Positions 1 to 5,446 of a stretch of DNA of 15,933 nucleotides are shown piece by piece (positions within the stretch are counted from its first letter, which is position 1; each line of letters begins with the position of its first letter). The notes beneath the pieces were generated by a model. The model was not told where the DNA came from. It made no database searches and was given only the letters and a program-made list of their open reading frames with translations. Origin of the DNA: Micromonosporaceae bacterium (GTDB taxonomy: Bacteria; Actinomycetota; Actinomycetes; Mycobacteriales; Micromonosporaceae); assembly GCA_019690055.1 (NCBI GenBank), contig JADGGF010000043.1:1-15933 (forward strand), given 5' to 3'. A program made the translations under genes and the position numbers.

Positions 1-37
1 GAGCCGCTGACCCACCGAGGACTCCGTCCACAGGCGA

Positions 38-66
38 CGGACGCCGGGGCGCGGTCCCGGCGTCCG
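38..66. terminator. GC-rich hairpin, probable terminator of a gene left of the window
   Basis: An 11-bp perfect inverted repeat, CGGACGCCGGG (38-48) and CCCGGCGTCCG (56-66), with a 7-nt loop. It lies about 50 bp upstream of the exporter start. There is no T-tract, as is common for high-GC actinomycete terminators. It probably ends transcription from a gene off the left edge, of which too little is visible to annotate. Confidence 0.5.
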
Positions 67-79
67 GCCATCCGCCCGG

Positions 80-108
80 TTCCCGTCGCTGCTTGATCGC
101 CCTATCCT
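80..108 (+). promoter_or_regulatory. Promoter for the ThrE-like gene, probably leaderless
   Basis: The hexamer TATCCT (103-108) matches an actinobacterial -10 element (TANNNT). It ends exactly 6 nt before the GTG at 115, so the expected transcription start falls on the start codon. The hexamer 17 bp upstream, TTCCCG (80-85), is only a weak -35. No Shine-Dalgarno is seen before the gene, consistent with a leaderless mRNA. Confidence 0.55.
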
Positions 109-114
109 TTGTCG

Positions 115-1458
115 GTGCTCACGACCGACGACCAGACCGCGGCGGCGACCCCGGTGGCCGACCCCGATCCGTACGCGGTGCTGCGGCTCGGGATGCGGGT
201 CGGCGACGAGCTGTTGTCGGCCGGGATGTCCGCCAACGACGTCGTGCTCTTCATACTCAAGATCACCCAGGCGTACGGCCTGGAGGGCGTTCACGTCGAC
301 GTCACCTACACGGCCATCTCGGCCTCGTACCAGCCCGACGCCAGCCGCCCGCCCGTCACCGCGATCCGGATCGTCCGCCCGGCGGACGTGGACTACACCC
401 GGGTCCGCCGCCTGCTGCGCCTGGTCAGGCAGGTCGAGCGGGGGCTGCCGCTGCCCGAGGCGAGCGCGGCCCTGGTGCGGATACGCTCCGCCCCCCACCC
501 GTACCCGCGTTGGGTCGCCCTGTTGGGCAACGCCGGTGTGGGTCCGGCCGTGTCGTTGCTGTTCACCACGAACTGGAAGATCCTGGTGCTCAGCTTCGCC
601 AGCGGTCTCGTGGTGGACCTGATGCTCGCCTGGTTCGACCGACGCCGAGTGCCGCCGTTCTTCCGCCAGCTCGTCGCGGCCGGGGTCATCACGCTCGTCG
701 CCGCCGGGATCACCCACGCCGGGCGGCAGGGGGTGGCGTTCTTCGTGGGCCTCGACCCCACGCTGATCGTGGTGGGCGGCATCGTCATGCTGCTGGCCGG
801 CGTGATGATGGTCGGCGCCGTCCAGGACGCCATTGACCAGTTCTACGTCACGGCCTCGGCCCGGGTGCTGGAGGTGTTCCTGCGGACCGGCGGCATCGTG
901 GCCGGCATCGTGGGCGGCCTGGCGCTGGCCCAGTATCTCGGGGTGCCGCTGTCCATCTCGGCCGAGCCGTTCGACCCCAGCCCGCCCGGGGCCCGGTTCG
1001 CCGCCGCCGGCCTGCTCGCGATCATGTACGCGATCTCCGTCTACGCCGACGTGGTCACGATCCTGCTTTCCGCGGCGATGGCGCTGGTCGGCTGGGCGGC
1101 GTTCACCGAGGCCGTCCGGCTGGACGTGGCGACGGTTCCGGCGAACACCATCGCCGCGCTGATCCCCGCCATGCTCACCGCGCTCATCGTGCGGCGCACC
1201 CAGGTGCCGGGGTTCGGCCTGATCACGGCCGCCGTCCTGCCGCTCGTGCCCGGCCTGGCGATCTACCGCGGGCTGCTCCAGCTCGTCGGCACCGAGCCCG
1301 GATCGGGGGACCCGTCGGCCGCCGGGTCGACCCTGCTGCTGGCGCTGGGGGTCGCGGTCGGCATCGGCGCCGGCGCGAGCCTCGGCACCTACCTGGGACG
1401 GCCGATCGCCGCCACCGTCCGCCGGATCACCTTCCGGTCCCGCCGCCGCGCGGCATAG
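115..1458 (+). CDS. ThrE-like threonine/serine exporter family membrane protein
   Basis: A 447-residue integral membrane protein of the ThrE/DUF1212 family. Corynebacterium ThrE exports threonine and serine by proton antiport. The soluble N-terminal ~130 residues carry the family's opening signature (LGMRVGDELLSAGMSANDV) and are followed by about ten hydrophobic segments: four or five in the first half, then a second block resembling the ThrE_2 domain, with the LPLVPGLAIY motif near residue 375. Length fits the family (about 400-490). The GTG at 115 is preferred over the in-frame TTG at 109 because a -10-like TATCCT ends 6 nt before it and no ribosome-binding site is visible. It converges on the Rid gene with only 17 bp between stops. 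The family assignment is secure; the actual substrate is inferred. Confidence 0.87.
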   Translation: MLTTDDQTAAATPVADPDPYAVLRLGMRVGDELLSAGMSANDVVLFILKITQAYGLEGVHVDVTYTAISASYQPDASRPPVTAIRIVRPADVDYTRVRRLLRLVRQVERGLPLPEASAALVRIRSAPHPYPRWVALLGNAGVGPAVSLLFTTNWKILVLSFASGLVVDLMLAWFDRRRVPPFFRQLVAAGVITLVAAGITHAGRQGVAFFVGLDPTLIVVGGIVMLLAGVMMVGAVQDAIDQFYVTASARVLEVFLRTGGIVAGIVGGLALAQYLGVPLSISAEPFDPSPPGARFAAAGLLAIMYAISVYADVVTILLSAAMALVGWAAFTEAVRLDVATVPANTIAALIPAMLTALIVRRTQVPGFGLITAAVLPLVPGLAIYRGLLQLVGTEPGSGDPSAAGSTLLLALGVAVGIGAGASLGTYLGRPIAATVRRITFRSRRRAA

Positions 1459-1475
1459 TCCGGCGCCGCCCAGGG

Positions 1476-1892
1476 TCAGTAGCCGAAGCGGTGCTCGGTG
1501 GGGCGCCGACCGGAGCCGGCGACCGCGATCGCGGAGATCTCGACGACCATCTCGGGGGAGGCGAGCGCCGAGACCCCGACGATCGTCCAGGCCGGGTAGG
1601 GGGCGCGGATGAACTCGTCCTTGACCGCGCGGAACCCGTCCAGGTGTGACATGTCCGTGTGGTACGAGGTCAGGGACACGATGTCGTCCAGGGTCGCGCC
1701 CGCCTCGCGCAGTGTCCGCTCGAGATGACGGAAGGCGACCCGCGCCTGGATCATCGGGTCGCGGGCGATCTGGTCGCGTTCGTCGAACCCGCGCTGCCCG
1801 GACACCCAGATCGTTCGGCCCACCCGGTTCGCCTCGGCGAAGTGCCAGGTGTCGTACGTGTCCGGGTTACGGATGATCGCTTCCCGATCCAT
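1476..1892 (-). CDS. Rid (YjgF/YER057c/UK114) family protein lacking the catalytic arginine
   Basis: A 138-residue soluble protein of the Rid family, small trimeric chorismate-mutase-fold proteins. The archetype RidA hydrolyses reactive enamine/imine intermediates from PLP enzymes. Family features: VSGQ near residues 30-33, the helix around HLERTLREAGATLDDIV, and the C-terminal strand VVEISAIAV. The archetype binds the substrate carboxylate through an arginine in a P-A-R motif before that strand; here the motif reads P-A-W (Trp102). This fits the Rid subfamilies without the arginine, for which imine deaminase activity is not expected. ATG start, with AGAGGA 9 nt upstream. It lies tail-to-tail with the exporter, so operon context gives no hint of substrate. 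Confidence 0.88.
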   Translation of the reverse strand: MDREAIIRNPDTYDTWHFAEANRVGRTIWVSGQRGFDERDQIARDPMIQARVAFRHLERTLREAGATLDDIVSLTSYHTDMSHLDGFRAVKDEFIRAPYPAWTIVGVSALASPEMVVEISAIAVAGSGRRPTEHRFGY

Positions 1893-2292
1893 ACGCTGCC
1901 GTCCTCTTCAGCGGTAGTGCGACGCCGGGGACCATTCTCCGGTCTTGACCTGGGTTGCGGGGTGCGGGGGCACCGCCAGGCCGACGGCCCTACGTGATGA
2001 AGCCGTACGCCGTGACGGAGCCGTACACCGTGATGAGCGGGCCGGCCGTACGTCTCCGCCCCGGACGCGATGTGCCGGCCCGCCCGCGCCGGCCGGCGGC
2101 CCCCGTTCGACGCTGAATGCGCACGAAGAAACGTCTTCCTGTGTGGTTGCCTCGGTTTCGTCCACAGTGGACGCTGGGGTGCTGAGGTGCAGCGGTACCA
2201 GGGTTATCGTGTGGGCACGGTGTTGTGTATGCAGAGACATCCCGCTACAGTGCGACGGTCAGGCATCGCCGGAGGTGAAAGTGGGGTGACCG
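1893..2292. other. Non-coding region between the Rid and methyltransferase-like genes
   Basis: A 400-bp divergent intergenic region with no convincing gene. It holds the Rid ribosome-binding site (1902-1907), two imperfect 18-nt direct repeats (2001-2018 and 2019-2036, each starting AGCCGTAC), a perfect palindrome GTCCACAGTGGAC (2160-2172), the promoter of the methyltransferase-like gene (2223-2251) and its Shine-Dalgarno sequence. The open frames crossing it are not supported by codon bias or recognisable protein sequence. Confidence 0.6.
2223..2251 (+). promoter_or_regulatory. Promoter of the methyltransferase-like gene
   Basis: TTGTGT (2223-2228), a 17-bp spacer and TACAGT (2246-2251) form a plausible housekeeping-sigma promoter. 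Transcription would start near 2258, giving a leader of about 35 nt that contains GGAGGTGA (2271-2278). The palindrome at 2160-2172 lies about 50 bp upstream of the -35. Confidence 0.5.
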
Positions 2293-3357
2293 ATGTCCCT
2301 CGCGCTGCACGAAGCCTCCGCTGCCTTCTTCGCCCGGCTGGGCGGGGTCGTCACCGAGACGTCGGTCGAGCCGCTGGAGCCTGAGCCCGATGCCGACACC
2401 GCGGCGTTCGCCGCCACGGTGACCGTCGAGTTCGACAACGCGGGGATGTTCGGTGACGCGGGCGCGGACATCTATGACGACGTGTACCCCCGCTACCGGG
2501 CGCTGCGCCACGAGTGGTGGGAGGCCTTGCGGGCCGCCCTGAGCGATGAGACGCCCCGGCTGCGACCGTACCTGCTGCCCCTGCCTGCGCCCGGCGCCCC
2601 GACGGGTCCGGCCCGGGACGCGGCCAGCCCGGTGCGTCCCGAGGTCGACGTCGTGCCGCTGGAGTCGGTGCCCCGCTCGTCGTATGTGGACCGCATGCGT
2701 CGCGAGTTCGGCCTGGAGTACGGCCTGCGGGGCGCCAGTGGGCGACTGCTCGACCTGGCCGAGGGACTGCTCGTCGCCGTCCGGGCGGCCGTGGACGCCC
2801 TGCCGGACCCCGAGTCGGTGGTGGAACTGGGGGCCGGTACGGGTGCGGCGACCGGTATCGTGCTGCGCCGCGCCCGGCCAAAGCGCGCCCTCGTGCAGGA
2901 CGCGAGCGAGGCCGCCGGGCGTCACCTGCGCGAGTACCTGGGCGCGCTGGCGGGCCAGACCGGGGCGTCGCTGCAGGTGGTGACCGGGGACTGCCGGGAC
3001 CTCCCGTTCGATGAGCCGATCGGCCTGCTCATCTGCGACATCCCGTTCGCCCAGCTCCCGAGCCTGCTCGCCCGGCGGGGCGAGCAGATCTGCGCCGCCC
3101 TGGGCGACCAGGGCATCCTGGTCGCCGCCTCGTCGGCGATGGGTATGCGGTTCTACCAGGGGCTGACCGACGGGTCCGAGCCGCGTCTGTCCGGCTGGCC
3201 TTGGCGTGTGCCGGGCCGGTCGCTGCCCGACCTGTTCGCGAGCGGGGCGGCCGTGCGGATGCGCAACCTCGTGGTGAGCGTCGCCTCGGCGTCGCCGGCG
3301 CGCGTCGACGCCACCCTCGCCGGGATGACGGCCCGGGGTGGCGAAGTCCTGACCTGA
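2293..3357 (+). CDS. SAM-dependent methyltransferase-like protein, substrate unknown
   Basis: A 354-residue soluble protein. The C-terminal two thirds carries a class I methyltransferase fold: glycine-rich motif I VVELGAGTGAATG (residues 176-188), an acidic residue after the next strand (Asp203 in VQDAS), TGDCRDLPF (231-239) and a strand ending ICDIPF (247-252), where amino-methyltransferases would have a (D/N)PP(Y/F) motif. The N-terminal ~140 residues are acidic and proline-rich, with no match I recognise. The ATG has GGAGGTGA 14 nt upstream, which is long, and a GGGG closer in. It converges on the STAS gene across a long hairpin. SAM binding is well supported; the methyl acceptor cannot be read from sequence or context. 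Confidence 0.72.
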   Translation: MSLALHEASAAFFARLGGVVTETSVEPLEPEPDADTAAFAATVTVEFDNAGMFGDAGADIYDDVYPRYRALRHEWWEALRAALSDETPRLRPYLLPLPAPGAPTGPARDAASPVRPEVDVVPLESVPRSSYVDRMRREFGLEYGLRGASGRLLDLAEGLLVAVRAAVDALPDPESVVELGAGTGAATGIVLRRARPKRALVQDASEAAGRHLREYLGALAGQTGASLQVVTGDCRDLPFDEPIGLLICDIPFAQLPSLLARRGEQICAALGDQGILVAASSAMGMRFYQGLTDGSEPRLSGWPWRVPGRSLPDLFASGAAVRMRNLVVSVASASPARVDATLAGMTARGGEVLT

Positions 3358-3382
3358 CGGGGTGTCCGGGGCTGTCGCGCGT

Positions 3383-3447
3383 GCCCTGAAGGCGACTTTC
3401 TGGGCAGGGACGGGCGCCGCAACTGCCCAGAAAGTGACCTTTAGGGC
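3383..3447. terminator. Long near-perfect hairpin between convergent genes (bidirectional terminator or intergenic repeat)
   Basis: A 65-nt inverted repeat. The inner stem is 13 perfect base pairs, ACTTTCTGGGCAG (3395-3407) with CTGCCCAGAAAGT (3423-3435), around a 15-nt loop. After a 2x2 mismatch, GCCCTGAAGG (3383-3392) pairs with CCTTTAGGGC (3438-3447) through nine Watson-Crick pairs and one G-T. It fills the gap between a + gene ending at 3357 and a - gene ending at 3466, so it can terminate both. Each arm is itself a partial palindrome, suggesting a repeat family. Confidence 0.75.
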
Positions 3448-3465
3448 AGGGGGTGTCGCGGGGTA

Positions 3466-3837
3466 TCAGGGGTGGTCGCGGTGGATCGCGTAGAGCGCTG
3501 CCGCCACCGACCCGGCCACCACGAACGAGTCGGCGTGACCGCTCGCCGCCAGCTCCTGGTGTACGGCCGGTGTGAGCGCCGCCAGGGCGAGCCGCCCAGC
3601 CCGGGCGCGCAACCGGGAGTTGATCTGGACGAAGACCGACAGGCCGTCCGCGTCACACGACGTGAGGCCGCTGGCGTCGACGATGATGTCCCGAGCGCCT
3701 TCATCGATGAGGCTCACGGCCAGGGACGCGAGTTGGGGGGCCGTGGTCGCGTCGAGCCCACCCGCGAGGACAAGCACGGGCCGCTGGTCCTGCTGTTGCC
3801 GGGTGATGGTCAACGACGTGGCGGCTGGCGAGCTCAT
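3466..3837 (-). CDS. STAS-domain protein (anti-sigma factor antagonist-like) without the phospho-acceptor serine
   Basis: A 123-residue single STAS domain. The family includes SpoIIAA/RsbV-type antagonists, which bind anti-sigma kinases and are switched off by phosphorylation of a serine in the D-S-x-G motif. Here strand, loop and helix read IIVDASGLTSCDADGLSVFV (51-70), so the acceptor serine is replaced by Ala63 and the next residue by Asp64. The protein is therefore unlikely to be regulated by the standard phosphorylation. The start was set at the ATG at 3837, preceded by GGAGGA 3 nt upstream; an open frame extends 32 codons further but that segment is basic and not STAS-like. No anti-sigma factor gene is adjacent. 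Confidence 0.82.
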   Translation of the reverse strand: MSSPAATSLTITRQQQDQRPVLVLAGGLDATTAPQLASLAVSLIDEGARDIIVDASGLTSCDADGLSVFVQINSRLRARAGRLALAALTPAVHQELAASGHADSFVVAGSVAAALYAIHRDHP

Positions 3838-4185
3838 CGATCCTCCGACTTGGCGCTGGCGGTGTTCCCGTTTCCGACGCCGAGCGCCCACGGGTGGGCA
3901 AGCTCCGTTGAAATCGCTCTCGGCGCCGGCCATCGCCCCCCGCGGTTGCTGATCGTACTGGCCGTCACACCGCCATTGCCCAGGAGACGAGGCACGGCCG
4001 GAGCCAGCAACTCCTTGTCATCACACGGTTTCCGACCGTAGCGGACGTCCATAGTGGACGCTCGATCCGTGCCATGGTGATCAACCCGGTTGGTCCCCAT
4101 TTGTGATCATGGCGGCGGCCGGTTGTGGGAGGGAGCCGGGTTGCCGGGGCGGTGGTATCTGGCGCCGTGAAAAATTCCGCGATAA

Positions 4186-4201
4186 TGTGATGCATGTCAC
4201 A
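4186..4201. promoter_or_regulatory. CRP/GlxR-type binding site
   Basis: TGTGATGCATGTCACA matches the CRP-family consensus TGTGA-N6-TCACA at all ten specified positions, and also the Streptomyces Crp form GTG-N6-GNCAC. It sits in a locally AT-richer patch next to GATAAT (4181-4186). The nearest gene reading away from it is the STAS gene (-), whose start is about 350 bp distant. On the minus strand GTGACA overlaps the site and could be a -35 element with a weak -10 17 bp further on. Confidence 0.62.
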
Positions 4202-4335
4202 GAGGCGGGCCGGTTAAGTCGGCCCTGTTGGGGAAAGCCGAGGGCTACCGGCGACGCAGTGTGACGAGTCGACGCCGGTGGGAATGCCCGGGCGGCGGAG
4301 GGGCGCCGTCGCCACGGGTGGACGCCGGGGTCGGA

Positions 4336-4372
4336 CCTGCCGGCCCCGGCACTGTCGTTCGGGGCCGGCAGG
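4336..4372 (-). terminator. Probable terminator of the hpt-like gene
   Basis: A 13-bp perfect stem, CCTGCCGGCCCCG (4336-4348) and CGGGGCCGGCAGG (4360-4372), with an 11-nt loop, about 70 nt past the hpt-like stop codon in the direction of transcription. No U-tract is present. Confidence 0.6.
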
Positions 4373-4440
4373 GTCGGGGGACCCGGTGACGCGGCCCCGC
4401 GGCGCTCGATCCGGCGCCCGCGGCGAGACCCGGTGGTCGG

Positions 4441-5061
4441 TCAGCTGACCGGTTGGGCGGAGAGGCCGTCCATGGATACCCGCTGACCGGCGTAGACGTG
4501 CGGGGCGAGCAGGGCCGCGCAGCGCAGGTTGCGGTAGCGCCCGCCGTAATCCAGGCCGTACCCCACGAGGATGCCGTCGGGAGCGTCGAAGCCGATGTAG
4601 CGGACCTCGTCGGGCAGCTCGGCGATCGTCGGCTTGCGGAACAGCGCGCAGAAGCGCACCGACGCCGGACCGCGCGAGCGCAGGTTGGACAGCAGCCAGG
4701 AGGCGGTCAGGCCCGTGTCGATCACGCCGTCGACCACCAGGACGTTGCGGCCCGCGATGTCCACGTCGAGGTCCTTGCGCAGCCGGACCATGCCCGACGT
4801 GCCCACGGTGCCGGGGCCGGCGCGGTAGGACGACAGCCCCATCCAGCTGATCTCCACGTGCCGGTTGAGGGCCCGGGCCAGGTCCGCAGTCATCATCGCG
4901 GCCCCGCCAAGTACGCCGACGAGCAGCAGGTCGAGATCGGTGCCGTCCTCGTCGCGGTAGTCGGCCTCGATCTGCGCCGCGAGCTCGTGCAGGCGGGCCA
5001 CGATCTGCTCCTCGGTCCACAGGACCGCCGCCAGATCACCCGCGACGTGCTCTGGCTTCAT
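4441..5061 (-). CDS. Hypoxanthine phosphoribosyltransferase-like protein with altered active-site motifs
   Basis: A 206-residue purine phosphoribosyltransferase of the Hpt family, which makes IMP/GMP from hypoxanthine/guanine and PRPP. The fold is recognisable throughout: the first PRPP loop LLVGVLGGA (46-54), the mobile-loop serine-tyrosine in GLSSYRAG (75-82), the PRPP motif NVLVVDGVIDTGLT (106-119), and the C-terminal GYGLDYGGRYRNL. Two motifs depart from the norm. The usual acidic pair in V-E-D-x-x-D-T-G reads D111-G112, losing the second acid, and L-K-G in the first loop reads L-G-G. Neither tilS nor ftsH, the common neighbours of the housekeeping hpt, is present. ATG start with AAAGGA about 7 nt upstream. 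It is probably a diverged paralogue with altered specificity or a regulatory role rather than the sole salvage enzyme. Confidence 0.85.
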   Translation of the reverse strand: MKPEHVAGDLAAVLWTEEQIVARLHELAAQIEADYRDEDGTDLDLLLVGVLGGAAMMTADLARALNRHVEISWMGLSSYRAGPGTVGTSGMVRLRKDLDVDIAGRNVLVVDGVIDTGLTASWLLSNLRSRGPASVRFCALFRKPTIAELPDEVRYIGFDAPDGILVGYGLDYGGRYRNLRCAALLAPHVYAGQRVSMDGLSAQPVS

Positions 5062-5152
5062 TCGGGATCCTTTCGCCGGGACGCGAGAGTCGGGACTGGC
5101 CTACGGTACGACGCCCCCGCCGGCCGACCCCGCACGACCTGCCGACGGTGCG

Positions 5153-5216
5153 GCGAAGATCTCGGGCAGGCAACGATCTCGGCCAGGCAACGATCTCGGG
5201 CAGTGATCTCGGGTAG
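5153..5216. repeat. 17-nt tandem repeat, 3.8 copies
   Basis: Consecutive units at 5153-5169, 5170-5186, 5187-5203 and a shortened 5204-5216 share the core GATCTCGG(G/C)CAG; the middle two differ at one base. The array lies 90-155 bp upstream of the hpt-like start (minus strand) and just before the acetyltransferase remnant. It could be a multi-site operator or a simple slippage expansion. Confidence 0.8.
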
Positions 5217-5235
5217 TCGTGCGCACAATGACGGA

Positions 5236-5373
5236 ATGGTCGCGATCGCGCTGCACCACACGGCAGAAATCCCCCACCCGGTGCTCGCGTCCGTACGAAC
5301 CCTGGTCGAGCTCGCCTCCGACGGCCGCTTCACCGACCAGGACTGGGACCATGCGCTCGGCGGGCTGCACGCG
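5236..5373 (+). pseudogene. N-terminal remnant of an AAC(2')-like GNAT acetyltransferase
   Basis: Starting from the ATG at 5236, the first 46 codons read like the N-terminus of aminoglycoside 2'-N-acetyltransferases: HHTAEIPHPVLASVRTLVEL followed by RFTDQDWDHALGGLHA. The second part closely matches the characteristic FT-x-x-DW-(D/E)-H-x-LGG-M/L-HA segment of the family, e.g. the mycobacterial AAC(2')-Ic N-terminus as I recall it. The match ends abruptly at about 5373; the frame then runs 28 codons through a terminator hairpin to a stop at 5455-5457. The acetyl-CoA-binding core, about 140 residues, is absent in all frames. It is read as a deletion remnant and not functional. Confidence 0.72.
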
Positions 5374-5396
5374 ACGGCGACGTCTGGTGACCCTCG

Positions 5397-5437
5397 GCGG
5401 CCGCGCCACTGTCCTCAGTGGAGGGTGACGCGGCCGC
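5397..5437 (-). terminator. Strong hairpin terminator after the quinone oxidoreductase gene
   Basis: GCGGCCGCG (5397-5405) pairs perfectly with CGCGGCCGC (5429-5437); inside, CAC pairs with GTG and CCTC (5413-5416) with GAGG (5421-5424), leaving an AGTG loop. It begins 10 nt past the oxidoreductase stop in the direction of transcription. It also ends the open frame of the acetyltransferase remnant on the other strand. Confidence 0.72.
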
Positions 5438-5446
5438 GCGGTCGGG

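Larger units (their letters stand above)
3838..4440. other. 600-bp non-coding stretch between the STAS and hpt-like genes
   Basis: No gene is supported here. It contains the STAS ribosome-binding site (3841-3846), the near-palindrome GTCCATAGTGGAC (4047-4059), an AT-richer patch around 4165-4200 with a CRP-type palindrome (4186-4201), and a hairpin downstream of the hpt-like gene (4336-4372). Two minus-strand open frames (ending at 3834 and 3965) have mixed third-position bases and no recognisable protein features. For an intergenic region in this compact window it is unusually long, so an unannotated small RNA or a long 5' leader of the STAS gene is possible. Confidence 0.55.
5062..5446. other. 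Intergenic region between the hpt-like and quinone oxidoreductase genes
   Basis: A 385-bp stretch with no intact gene. In order it holds the hpt-like leader with a candidate -10 TACCGT (minus strand, 5103-5108), four copies of a 17-nt tandem repeat (5153-5216), a plus-strand acetyltransferase remnant (5236-5373) and a strong hairpin (5397-5437). Confidence 0.6.

Noticed and set aside
3965..4195. A 76-codon minus-strand open frame starting inside the CRP-type site
   Set aside because: There is no ribosome-binding site, third-position GC is low for this genome, and the protein is not recognisable.
4438..4451. 14-bp perfect palindrome CGGTCAGCTGACCG over the hpt-like stop codon
   Set aside because: It has no loop to act as a terminator and a real hairpin lies 70 nt downstream; it is taken as incidental.
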